Positions 1 through 7,570 of a stretch of 19,238 nt of DNA are shown here, one piece after another. The notes under the pieces were generated by a model. It worked only from the letters and a program-made list of their open reading frames with translations. It did no database searches and was not told the origin of the DNA. Position numbers and translations under genes: made by a program. The DNA is taken from NCBI GenBank assembly GCA_902364065.1, contig CABJCJ010000031.1, forward strand, positions 1-19,238. The letters run 5' to 3'. The number at the start of each line of letters is the position of its first letter. Within the stretch, counting starts at the first letter, position 1. This DNA is from Veillonellaceae bacterium SB90. GTDB taxonomy: Bacteria > Bacillota > Negativicutes > Selenomonadales > Selenomonadaceae.

Positions 1-1122
1 CTAAAAATAAATCAGTGTTTTAGTAACTGCGAAGTTTGAGTGATTAGTAATAAGCGTTAATAATAATGGCCTCATTTGTTCTTGTCTTCTTTTTTTAAAG
101 AAATTAAATATCTTATATTCAAGGTTAGAGCAATTTTTATTATCGCCGTCAAAATTAGGAGAAGCCAACATTAAATAGTATTCCGATTTTTTTACAATAT
201 CATCTAAAAGGTACTGTGTATCATGTTGTTTATTATTCTTTTGTATAATTTTATAATCAGATATCTTGTCGCCTTTACTTCTTTGTGTTCCATATCTATG
301 TATTGTATAATGACGAATGAATTTTTTTAAATTCGTATTCCCAAGCTTTTGCTCAATTAACATCCACTCTTGTTTTGCTTGATCCCTTGTAGTTTCTGGT
401 TCTATATAGCGCATAATATAATTTTTCAAGAGTTCATGATCTTCTAAATCTAACCCTCTGGCGTTTAATATTTCAAATATAGTATAAGAATCCTCTTCTG
501 ATGTTGCAGTAATATTTATAAACTCGATATCTCTAACAGCCTTTCTTAAAAAAATAATTTTGTCTTCATCCCCAGAACTATATTTCTCTATTTCATATAT
601 AAAAAACTTAAAAGCTGCAACTATATTTTTATCTATGGAAATTGATGGTTTTTCTAAAAAATATGTAAGAGTATTATTTTGTAATGATTCTGATGTTTCT
701 TCCATCAAGTGCCGTACTATTTTTTCATATGATCTATTATTTTCAGCATCCAAAACCACGACTTCTTTGTTGCTTTCATTGGTTGTAATCACATATGGCT
801 TTGTACCATTAAAATCATTCATTTCATTATATTTTTTCATCAAATACATAATACTAACCAAAAAAATAGAAATAGTCATTATTCGCTGTTGACCGTCTAT
901 AATTGTGAATGTAGGAACGCCATCTTTTATCTCCCCCTTTTTCAATACAATACTGCCAATGAAATGTGAATAATCTTCTTTACGTTCTCGGTATAATACA
1001 TCATTAAAGAGTTCTTGCCAATTCGTTCTGCCCCATACATATCGTCTTTGATTTCTTGGTATAGCATATGTCTTTCTATTAAATAAATCATATATACGTT
1101 CTTCTTTAGCATTAAAACTCAT
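1..1122 (-). CDS. DUF262 (GmrSD/RloF-type N-terminal) protein, probably truncated
   Basis: The N-terminal half matches the DUF262 family, a ParB/Srx-like nucleotide-binding domain found in GmrSD-type modification-dependent restriction enzymes and related defence proteins. Visible motifs are IPRNQRRYVW (residues 21-30), FIGSIVL (54-60) and DGQQR (76-80), followed by a long helical region that ends in a conserved-looking MRPLLLTL. Family members I know are usually 550-700 residues with a C-terminal DUF1524/HNH nuclease domain. This frame stops at 373 residues (TAG at 1-3), so that domain is absent or out of frame beyond the window edge. I chose the second in-frame Met (1122) because GGAG lies 6 nt before it; the upstream ATG at 1134 has no clear ribosome site. 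It is the most AT-rich gene here. It follows the glycan genes by 58 nt but is unlikely to share their function. Confidence 0.7.
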   Translation of the reverse strand: MSFNAKEERIYDLFNRKTYAIPRNQRRYVWGRTNWQELFNDVLYRERKEDYSHFIGSIVLKKGEIKDGVPTFTIIDGQQRIMTISIFLVSIMYLMKKYNEMNDFNGTKPYVITTNESNKEVVVLDAENNRSYEKIVRHLMEETSESLQNNTLTYFLEKPSISIDKNIVAAFKFFIYEIEKYSSGDEDKIIFLRKAVRDIEFINITATSEEDSYTIFEILNARGLDLEDHELLKNYIMRYIEPETTRDQAKQEWMLIEQKLGNTNLKKFIRHYTIHRYGTQRSKGDKISDYKIIQKNNKQHDTQYLLDDIVKKSEYYLMLASPNFDGDNKNCSNLEYKIFNFFKKRRQEQMRPLLLTLITNHSNFAVTKTLIYF

Positions 1123-1170
1123 TTTAAACTCCATTTCTCATTACTTTCGTCAAAAGCACAAACAGAAAAT

Positions 1171-1201
1171 ATTATACTTTTCATTTGACTAATTGCTTCA
1201 A
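1171..1201 (-). promoter_or_regulatory. candidate sigma-70 promoter for the DUF262 gene
   Basis: A perfect TATAAT (1171-1176 on the opposite strand) lies 48 nt before the chosen DUF262 start. TTGAAG (1196-1201) is a plausible -35 box, but the 19-nt spacer is long and this box lies inside the 3' end of the upstream glycosyltransferase gene. It would give the DUF262 gene its own transcript. AT-rich DNA produces such boxes by chance, so confidence is modest. Confidence 0.35.
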
Positions 1202-2224
1202 AAGTCTATTCAAATAAATAAAAGCCCCATATACGAAAAATGCTCGATGCATCACTAAGTAATATTGAAGTCGCGTCTTCCGCCCCATTGCAGAAATATC
1301 TGCATCTTTTCCTAATAAACATAAATCATTTGAAAAATTTTTCTTAACAGAACGGTATCGTTGAAAAACAGAAAGTTTATCGTTAGTAAACTCCATTTTT
1401 ATCAAGCTTTTCAAGATCATCATGGCACGATTTGGTATTTGCTTCTTAAGATAACCTTTTTGATCGATCTCTTGCAAGCGCTTAAAAAATAATTCAAAAT
1501 TTTTCCAATATACGGCGTTATAACTTCTCGTTGCTTGTCCTTGCCGTACCACGTAATAATATAACGGCGCTTGCATAACATACATGCTATTTATACTATA
1601 CAACACCTTAAACATTCCAATTTGATCTTCACTATGGACAAGACCTTTTCCAGCTTCCAATGCCGCTTGTACAAAGCATCTCTTGAAAAGTCTTGTCCAA
1701 AGATATCCCGTCACGCCTGCCCATTCTGTATGTTTATCATAAAGAAAATTACTCGCTAAAAGTTCTCGAATCTTCTCTTGATTATAGTAGCCGGGGTTAG
1801 GGCGAATAAGGGAAGGAACTTCTTGTCCGTCTATCACATCATAATATTGACAAGAAACCATGTCTACCTGATATGTCTGCTGTGCCTGCACCATCAAGTT
1901 TATGATATGCGTTGAAACATAATCATCCGCATCAACGAACATGATCCAGTCTCCATGCGCATGAAGAAAGCCATTCATCCTAGCCGATGTAACTCCGGCA
2001 TTCTCTTGCGTAATGAGCTGTATTCGCAAATCTCTTGCTGCGTATTGTTTGCAAATCGATATACTGTCATCCTGACTTCCATCATCCACCAGAACAATCT
2101 CAATATTTTTATATATTTGTTGTATTAAACTATCCAAACATTTTGATAAATATTCCTCGACATTGTATATAGGAACGATAACAGAAACTAATGGCGTTTC
2201 TAACAGTTGTTTTTTTTTATTCAT
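1181..2224 (-). CDS. family 2 glycosyltransferase (GT-A fold)
   Basis: This is a cytoplasmic GT2 enzyme predicted to transfer a sugar from a nucleotide donor to the growing lipid-linked repeat unit. The N-terminal GT-A domain has SVIVPIYN (14-21), the nucleotide-binding Asp pair DDGS (47-50) and the metal-binding DADD (98-101). At 347 residues it is typical of EpsJ/WcaA-like capsule transferases. The C-terminal part is basic and lacks a clear membrane segment. The ATG at 2224 is preceded by GGGAGAG at 5 nt. Codons 3-5 form an A9 run, a possible slippage site. It is the last glycan gene before the DUF262 gene and lies 37 nt after another GT2. Sugar specificity cannot be read from the sequence. 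Confidence 0.88.
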   Translation of the reverse strand: MNKKKQLLETPLVSVIVPIYNVEEYLSKCLDSLIQQIYKNIEIVLVDDGSQDDSISICKQYAARDLRIQLITQENAGVTSARMNGFLHAHGDWIMFVDADDYVSTHIINLMVQAQQTYQVDMVSCQYYDVIDGQEVPSLIRPNPGYYNQEKIRELLASNFLYDKHTEWAGVTGYLWTRLFKRCFVQAALEAGKGLVHSEDQIGMFKVLYSINSMYVMQAPLYYYVVRQGQATRSYNAVYWKNFELFFKRLQEIDQKGYLKKQIPNRAMMILKSLIKMEFTNDKLSVFQRYRSVKKNFSNDLCLLGKDADISAMGRKTRLQYYLVMHRAFFVYGAFIYLNRLLKQLVK

Positions 2225-2255
2225 CTATTCTCTCCCGCCAAAACGGCAGGAATAG
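2225..2255 (-). promoter_or_regulatory. hairpin covering the ribosome site of the downstream GT2 gene
   Basis: The 37-nt gap between two GT2 genes can fold into a two-part stem. An outer CTATT/AATAG arm (2225-2229 with 2251-2255) and an inner arm of six pairs with one wobble (2234-2239 with 2245-2250) flank a short loop and bulge. The Shine-Dalgarno GGGAGAG (2230-2236) lies within the stem. It could limit translation unless ribosomes finishing the upstream gene open it. This is a structural prediction made by eye. Confidence 0.35.
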
Positions 2256-2261
2256 ATCATC

Positions 2262-3293
2262 TTACCGCTTTAGCATTATACGTTTTAATTTGTATACTGT
2301 AAGTAGACAACCCGCCTTCATCAAGGCAAACTTAATAAGGGTTTTCACCCCCCCCCGATTTGCATATTTATACGTAATTAATGTATATGGATAATTTTTC
2401 ACCATTTGATTAAACTCCCTCATGCTCTTCAAAAATCCTTCTTTTTCGAGTGGTGTTAAATAATATCCGTTGATGATCGCGTGCAGTGATTCAAAGACCC
2501 GATTGGCAAAAGCGCCCTCTAAGCTGCCCTCATGTTTTTGCATGTAGGGCAGCATAGAGACCAAAAGGTCTCTATGCTGCCCGATAAAATCTGGATTTGG
2601 TTTACGGCTCGTCGACATCAGGTTCTCTATATACAGATACCATTCGTGATACACAACAGCCAGCTTATCCGTAGCCTCAAGGAGATCCAGGTTCCAAAGT
2701 TCATCTTCACCCAAGACCAGCTCAGACTTAAAAAGATGCTTTTCTGCCAGTTCGCGTTTCACGATACGTGCCACAGGACCACGACTGACATAGCCATTAT
2801 CCTTCCTATAAAGTGGAGATCCCAAGTCGAACATATGACGATACAGCTCACAATATCCTTTCGCATCTATTTTTTTCAGCTCCAAGGAATCGATATGAGG
2901 ATTTTCTTCTCGTTCTGTTCCTTGTTTTACATAGTGAACCAGGCCATATACGACATCATAATCACATGCATATTTTTTCAGTTTAGCAAGGTCAAGAAGG
3001 AATTGTCGTGTGACCATATCATCAGCATCCGCAAAGCATATATATGTTCCTTTTGCACGGTGAATCCCTTCATTTCGTGTTCTTGCTGCACCACCATGAG
3101 CTAAATGATAGACGCTTGTATGCGGATATTCTATAATGATTTGATCTAACGTACGGGCACATTCTTTTTTACTTCCATCGTCCATTACCAGTATTTCAAA
3201 GTCATTGAAACTACTTCGATAAAAGCTATCAAGACATCGTCTTACGTCTGAAACCTCATTATTGTATACAGGAATAATAATAGAATAAAACAA
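2262..3293 (-). CDS. family 2 glycosyltransferase with a 3' poly-G tract
   Basis: This is a second GT2 enzyme, 343 residues, predicted to build the same surface glycan. It shows YSIIIPVYN at the N-terminus, DDGS (38-41), and the metal-binding DADD (89-92). The start is TTG at 3293 with GGAAGGGGG about 8 nt upstream; no in-frame ATG precedes the conserved IIIPVYN. Near the 3' end the codons for the RGGV stretch contain nine consecutive G (2348-2356), unusual in a gene of this composition. Loss or gain of one G creates a stop within a few codons, removing about 28 C-terminal residues. A 107-nt gap upstream carries a candidate promoter. The donor and acceptor are unknown. Confidence 0.87.
   Translation of the reverse strand: MFYSIIIPVYNNEVSDVRRCLDSFYRSSFNDFEILVMDDGSKKECARTLDQIIIEYPHTSVYHLAHGGAARTRNEGIHRAKGTYICFADADDMVTRQFLLDLAKLKKYACDYDVVYGLVHYVKQGTEREENPHIDSLELKKIDAKGYCELYRHMFDLGSPLYRKDNGYVSRGPVARIVKRELAEKHLFKSELVLGEDELWNLDLLEATDKLAVVYHEWYLYIENLMSTSRKPNPDFIGQHRDLLVSMLPYMQKHEGSLEGAFANRVFESLHAIINGYYLTPLEKEGFLKSMREFNQMVKNYPYTLITYKYANRGGVKTLIKFALMKAGCLLTVYKLKRIMLKR
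2348..2356 (-). repeat. G9 homopolymer (C9 on the given strand) inside a glycosyltransferase gene
   Basis: Nine C on the + strand read as nine G in the gene, within codons CGG GGG GGG GTG. With eight G the next codon is TGA; with ten G the frame ends at TAA after four further codons beyond the tract. Tracts of this kind are classic phase-variation sites in surface-glycan genes of other bacteria. Confidence 0.9.
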
Positions 3294-3355
3294 ATATATC
3301 GCCCCCTTCCTTATCTATCACTAAAATTAGTGTATTCATACGTACAATAATTAGT

Positions 3356-3382
3356 ATTATAAAATGATTTATATAGATACAA
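3356..3382 (-). promoter_or_regulatory. candidate internal promoter before the GT2 pair
   Basis: In the 107-nt AT-rich gap after the SDR gene, TATAAT (3356-3361) is preceded by TTGTAT (3377-3382) at a short 15-nt spacing. Between it and the GT2 start is a 6-bp inverted repeat, CACTAA/TTAGTG (3319-3332), which might be a small hairpin or an operator. Both are weak calls in such AT-rich DNA. Confidence 0.33.
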
Positions 3383-3400
3383 ATAATATCTTTATCTTTT

Positions 3401-4462
3401 TTATTTTAATTCCATCAAAACTTGCATTGTTACTTGAATGCCTGTTTTTATATTATAAAATGGCATCCATCCTAACCTGCGCATTTTTTTTCCATCTAAT
3501 CTTGCTTTTGTAGCTTTGCTATATCCTGCTTTTTCAGTAGCATCTGGTATCTCAAAAATTACTTTTGTTCCTGCAATCTTTGCAAGAGTAGCTGCCAGGT
3601 CTTTCAACGTGATATCTGAGTGTTGATCTGCGATATTATAGGCTTCTCCTGATTTGCCCAAAAGTAGAACAGTTAAAAGTCCAGAAACAGCATCTGCTAC
3701 ATATGTATATGAATAATACTGATTACCCGCACTTTTTAAAACAATATCTTCACTAGCAATAGCTTTTTTTATAAACTGACTGATAGCCTTCGTGTCGCTT
3801 TCCAACATAGTAGGCCCATAAGAACGAGTAAGTCGAGGAATTACAACATCAAGGCCTTTTTGTTTCATATACGCCTGGCATAACGCTTCTCCACAACGTT
3901 TGCTCTCAGGGTATCCAGCCCGTAAAGTGTTGCAATCAATATACCCGCAATAATGCTCATCAAAGAGTTCCTGATCCCCTCGATTTTCCCCATAAATTTC
4001 ATTAGATGAAGCAAAAGCAAATCGTTTTGTATGATGATGGACGCCGAAATCAAGCATATTTTTTAGGCCAATAATATTGGTTGTAATCGTTCCAATAGGA
4101 TCTGTAGCATAAGCAACGGGATGTGTGTTACTAGCTAAATGAAGAACATATTCGATTCTTTCATTGTTTTGCAAATGCAATGGTTCATTGATATCATGCG
4201 AAAGGAAATGAAAAAGCGAAGAATTCTTATAATAAGCAAAGCGTCTCTTGGCTTTCTCTTCACTCCGTCCCAATGCAAAAACCTTACAGTTTGCTTTTTT
4301 ATAGGTATTACGCCACATGAGTACATCTATCAAAAAAGAACCAATTAATCCAGTAGCTCCAGAAATAAGTATTGAAGCATCCTGGATTTTTTCCCAAGGC
4401 AATGAGAGTTCTGCTACTCGTTTGACATCTTCTTTATACAACGGATGTTCATGTATATCCAT
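3401..4462 (-). CDS. NAD(P)-dependent extended SDR (epimerase/dehydratase family)
   Basis: This 353-residue extended short-chain dehydrogenase has the Rossmann motif GATGLIG (35-41), an SSNEIYGE stretch (152-159) holding the catalytic Ser, and the YPESK motif with Tyr184 and Lys188. By fold it resembles nucleotide-sugar 4,6-dehydratases, epimerases and UDP-glucuronate decarboxylases. Its place, 10 nt after an IspD/TarI-like cytidylyltransferase, suggests instead a role on a CDP-linked ketose or alditol. In pneumococcal capsule loci such cytidylyltransferase-SDR pairs (abp1/abp2, mnp1/mnp2) have been proposed to make CDP-arabinitol and CDP-mannitol. That comparison is inference from context; an ordinary nucleotide-sugar epimerase is the alternative. 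The ATG at 4462 has GAGG 8 nt upstream. Confidence 0.85.
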   Translation of the reverse strand: MDIHEHPLYKEDVKRVAELSLPWEKIQDASILISGATGLIGSFLIDVLMWRNTYKKANCKVFALGRSEEKAKRRFAYYKNSSLFHFLSHDINEPLHLQNNERIEYVLHLASNTHPVAYATDPIGTITTNIIGLKNMLDFGVHHHTKRFAFASSNEIYGENRGDQELFDEHYCGYIDCNTLRAGYPESKRCGEALCQAYMKQKGLDVVIPRLTRSYGPTMLESDTKAISQFIKKAIASEDIVLKSAGNQYYSYTYVADAVSGLLTVLLLGKSGEAYNIADQHSDITLKDLAATLAKIAGTKVIFEIPDATEKAGYSKATKARLDGKKMRRLGWMPFYNIKTGIQVTMQVLMELK

Positions 4463-4472
4463 TCCGCATTCC

Positions 4473-5195
4473 TCATTTCAACCAAGTATCTTTATCTGCT
4501 TTTAAATACGCTTTAAAAAGTTCTAAGTCATCTTTTGTCGTCAGCTTGATATTCTTATCTGATCCAGCAGCAAAATGCAATGTTACGCCCAACTCAACCA
4601 TCATAGTATTCGTATATGAAGATCCATAGATGCCGATTTCCTTTTCAAATGCCTCATGATATTTCTCGTCCAAAAGATCAAAACGGTATGCCTGTGGCGT
4701 AGATACGCGCCGTAAAGTCTCTCTCGGGATATATTGCTTAGTAGTGGTATTGTCATCTGGATTAATGATGAAAATCTGCTCATTATATGGCATAGAAGTA
4801 ACTGCATTACCATACTTCTGTGCCTTAAGTAAGACATCTGTCAAAACAGTATCATCAACTAAAGGACGAATGCCATCATGGATTACAATAATATCATCCG
4901 GCTGTACTTTTCCTTCTAAGTTATAAACTCCGTTTCGGATAGATTCCTGGCCAGAAACACCACCTGATATAATCCATTTTAATTTAGAGATATTGAATTG
5001 CCGTGCATAGGCACGAAGTACATCATGCCATCCATCAAGGCAGACAACCTCAATAGCATCAATCTGAGGATGTCTTTCAAAACTCTCCAACGTATAAAGT
5101 AATATTGGCTTATCATATACATTGATAAACTGTTTTGGGATATCTTGGCCCATACGTTTACCAGATCCACCTGCAATTAGAATAGCTATATTCAT
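4473..5195 (-). CDS. IspD/TarI-family cytidylyltransferase
   Basis: This 240-residue protein transfers CMP from CTP to a sugar or polyol phosphate. The nucleotide-binding loop AGGSGKRMG followed by PKQF (8-23) and the IHDGIRPLVDD motif in the middle are diagnostic of the IspD/TarI family. Family members make CDP-methylerythritol (IspD, isoprenoids) or CDP-ribitol (TarI, wall and capsule polyols). Sitting between a TagF-like transferase (12-nt gap) and an SDR (10-nt gap) inside a glycan locus argues for a CDP-alditol or CDP-ketose precursor rather than isoprenoid synthesis. There is no medium-chain TarJ reductase, which normally makes ribitol phosphate, so the substrate may not be ribitol-5-phosphate. 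The ATG at 5195 has AAAGGA 8-9 nt upstream. Confidence 0.88.
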   Translation of the reverse strand: MNIAILIAGGSGKRMGQDIPKQFINVYDKPILLYTLESFERHPQIDAIEVVCLDGWHDVLRAYARQFNISKLKWIISGGVSGQESIRNGVYNLEGKVQPDDIIVIHDGIRPLVDDTVLTDVLLKAQKYGNAVTSMPYNEQIFIINPDDNTTTKQYIPRETLRRVSTPQAYRFDLLDEKYHEAFEKEIGIYGSSYTNTMMVELGVTLHFAAGSDKNIKLTTKDDLELFKAYLKADKDTWLK

Positions 5196-5207
5196 CTAAT
5201 CAATCCT

Positions 5208-6383
5208 TTATTTTTCTCCAGAATTTTTTTCATTTTTATAGCATATTGCCTTAATTAAACGACCAATCTGCTCAGATGCAGTTCCGTTTTCATAAGATCC
5301 CAATGCTCTATGATGTTCAAATATACGTTCTTTGTATATATCAGAATTAAAGTTCTCTATGTTTCGAACCATTTCTTCGTTATTTTCTGCTAATGGAAAA
5401 GGCCATTCATCAATAGGAGTGTGAAAATTCCTTTCTTTTTTGTAACTAGACAAATCATTAGCATAAATAAAACAAGGCCGGCCTGTAAAAGAAAAATCCC
5501 ATATACTCGACGAATAATCTGTAATAAGAACATCAGCAGCTGCTAAAAGCTCCTGCATATCGACATACTTACTTACATCTATAACTTCATCCCGTCTCTG
5601 TACTTTAGAAAAAATATCCTTTGCCAAATGTGGATGACTGCGAACAAGGAGTATAAATGATTTTTTAAATCGTAACTGTAATGAAGATAACAATCTATTT
5701 ACATCTAAATCTATCCTCATACCATTGTCTCTAAAAGTAGGCGCATATAAAACAATTCCTTTATCTGGTTGTATCCGATATTTTTCCCGTACCAGATCAA
5801 CAGCATGCTGCATCTGATTTGCATCAAAAAAAATATCATTCCTAGGCATTCCAAATGGCAAAAATTTCATCGAACTACCTATGTCCTTTTCAAAGACATA
5901 AGAAAATCTTTTACAAGAGCTAACCACATAATCAATCGAGTTCACGATACGATAGATACGTTTCTTTTTCCATTGATTAGGAATTTTGCTGAATCCTTTA
6001 TCTATCTTTTTATATGCTCCACCGCCATGCCAAGTATTGATAAATATTTGACCGTGACGTTTAAACACCCATACAGGAAGATTGTTATTAAAAATAATTA
6101 TAGAAGATGTGAAAAAATGATATAAAAACTTTATATCATGATAGTTACAAAAAGAAATATCATTAGGATAAGAATCATCGTCTGCTCTTCGTTTTACCCA
6201 AATTATCTTTATTTTCTCATTTTCAACAGCTATTTTTTTATCAATATATTTTAAATTGCAATAGTAGTGCCCATTAGTTGGATAAAAAAGAATCTTTTTT
6301 TTATCTATTGGTAACAATAAAAATAAGTGCTCAAAAAAAATAATGACTCTCGTGACTATTGTCTTAAAAAAGTCCACGCACAT
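5208..6383 (-). CDS. CDP-glycerol/ribitol glycerophosphotransferase family protein (TagF-like)
   Basis: This is a peripheral enzyme predicted to transfer an alditol phosphate from a CDP donor onto the glycan. The TagF (GT-B-like) motifs appear in order: WHGGG (118-122), GMPRND (178-183), YAPTFRD (213-219), RSHPH (248-252) and DYSSSIWDF (289-297). His119 and His250 match the expected catalytic histidines. At 391 residues it is close to the catalytic domain alone, without the long N-terminal region of polymerising TagF proteins. It may therefore add a single phospho-alditol branch rather than a polymer. The hydrophobic N-terminus (about residues 9-24) could dip into the membrane. The start has GGGGAG 6 nt before the ATG. 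It heads a tight three-gene cassette with the cytidylyltransferase and SDR, and a promoter is predicted upstream. Confidence 0.88.
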   Translation of the reverse strand: MCVDFFKTIVTRVIIFFEHLFLLLPIDKKKILFYPTNGHYYCNLKYIDKKIAVENEKIKIIWVKRRADDDSYPNDISFCNYHDIKFLYHFFTSSIIIFNNNLPVWVFKRHGQIFINTWHGGGAYKKIDKGFSKIPNQWKKKRIYRIVNSIDYVVSSCKRFSYVFEKDIGSSMKFLPFGMPRNDIFFDANQMQHAVDLVREKYRIQPDKGIVLYAPTFRDNGMRIDLDVNRLLSSLQLRFKKSFILLVRSHPHLAKDIFSKVQRRDEVIDVSKYVDMQELLAAADVLITDYSSSIWDFSFTGRPCFIYANDLSSYKKERNFHTPIDEWPFPLAENNEEMVRNIENFNSDIYKERIFEHHRALGSYENGTASEQIGRLIKAICYKNEKNSGEK

Positions 6384-6438
6384 AAAAAACTCCCCTTGAA
6401 AATACTTATAAAATTCCTATTAGAGAAAATTCTTGATA

Positions 6439-6466
6439 AGTATAGATTCTAAAATAAGATATTCAA
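6439..6466 (-). promoter_or_regulatory. candidate promoter for the CDP-alditol cassette
   Basis: TTGAAT (6461-6466) and TATACT (6439-6444) are separated by 16 nt in the 107-nt gap before the TagF-like gene, giving a leader of roughly 50 nt. The gap holds nothing else recognisable. AT-richness makes chance boxes likely, but gap and spacing fit an internal promoter. Confidence 0.4.
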
Positions 6467-6490
6467 AATAATATACAGTAAAATTTAAAA

Positions 6491-7558
6491 TCATAAAATT
6501 TCTTTAATAACATTCTCAAACTGTATTACAGAGTCATCCCAGTTTAATACCTTTATATCCTTATACCCATTCTCAGCCAGTTGGATCCTTTTTTTTTCAT
6601 CATCAAATAACCGCGATATATTGTTGATTAATCCATCTACATCTTTAGGTGCTGAGAGTAATACATTTCTTCCTTCCACTGTATATTCATGTACCCCACC
6701 GTAATCACTAGCAACATAAGCAGCTCCGCAAGCCATAGCTTCTGCCCCCGTAAGTCCAAATCCTTCTTTTATTGATGGGCAGAGATAGATTAGTGATTGA
6801 TTATAGATTTTACGAAGTTGCTCCTGTGTAGCATTTTGGATATATTGAATCCAGTCAGGAAGATCCTTGGGCCTTGCCGGAGTACCAAACAATATTGCTT
6901 GTAAGGCTGGATATTTCGTTTTTAATCTACGTAAAGCCTCTATCCCATATTTTGATCCCTTATGCTCATCCTTATGATAAAGCATGGAAATAATTGGCTT
7001 CGTACGTTGAGAAATTGGTATATCTACATCGAAGACCTTAAAATCTATTCCATTTGGAATTAAGATCGAATCTGCACCCGCAGATTTTACAATTTTCTGC
7101 AGCCACTTTGCAATGACAATATTTTTCATTCCAAGACAATACGATTTTCTTACTTTATCATCAGTCCATCCATTCCAATTTTCATAGTCTTGGATAAAGT
7201 AAACTTTTTTTCCTTTTGATGACGCTGTTTCTGCAACCTCGTATGCAGTATCAATTGCTGTTGCACAAATAACGTCTCCATCCGGAAGTTCTGAATCTAT
7301 TAATTTTTTATATTTACAAATCTTATGTATACGAGAATCAAGGGTGAACCAAGTAGGAAAATAATATGCTCCAAAATAATAATATAATAGTTTTACAAAT
7401 TTAGGAATGTGCTGATTCCTGTTCATTCCTGAAAAACAATGAAAAATCAGCGTAATGTCATGTCCACGTCTACAAAGTCTATTTGCATATTCAAAGATCA
7501 TTTTATAGCCGCCTACTGGAACTCTTGAAACCCCAGGCAGTACGAATGAAATCTTCAT
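6491..7558 (-). CDS. family 4 glycosyltransferase (GT-B fold)
   Basis: This is a retaining GT4 enzyme of 355 residues. The N-terminus has the glycine-rich acceptor loop (VPVGGYKMIFEYANRL, about 13-28). The C-terminal nucleotide-binding domain carries PNGID (168-172), the EGFGLTGAE signature with Glu265 and Glu273, and SDYGG (284-288). It presumably adds a hexose or deoxyhexose to the lipid-linked repeat unit on the cytoplasmic face. It lies 12 nt after the preceding GT2, and AGGAG sits 5 nt before its ATG, so the two are almost certainly co-transcribed. A nine-A run encodes DEKKR near the 3' end. The specific donor cannot be assigned. Confidence 0.9.
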   Translation of the reverse strand: MKISFVLPGVSRVPVGGYKMIFEYANRLCRRGHDITLIFHCFSGMNRNQHIPKFVKLLYYYFGAYYFPTWFTLDSRIHKICKYKKLIDSELPDGDVICATAIDTAYEVAETASSKGKKVYFIQDYENWNGWTDDKVRKSYCLGMKNIVIAKWLQKIVKSAGADSILIPNGIDFKVFDVDIPISQRTKPIISMLYHKDEHKGSKYGIEALRRLKTKYPALQAILFGTPARPKDLPDWIQYIQNATQEQLRKIYNQSLIYLCPSIKEGFGLTGAEAMACGAAYVASDYGGVHEYTVEGRNVLLSAPKDVDGLINNISRLFDDEKKRIQLAENGYKDIKVLNWDDSVIQFENVIKEIL

Positions 7559-7570
7559 ATTAACTCCTAA

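Noticed and set aside
560..892. 110-codon plus-strand frame opposite the DUF262 gene
   Set aside because: It is antisense to clear DUF262 coding sequence, has no motif, and its hydrophobic composition is expected from AT-rich DNA.
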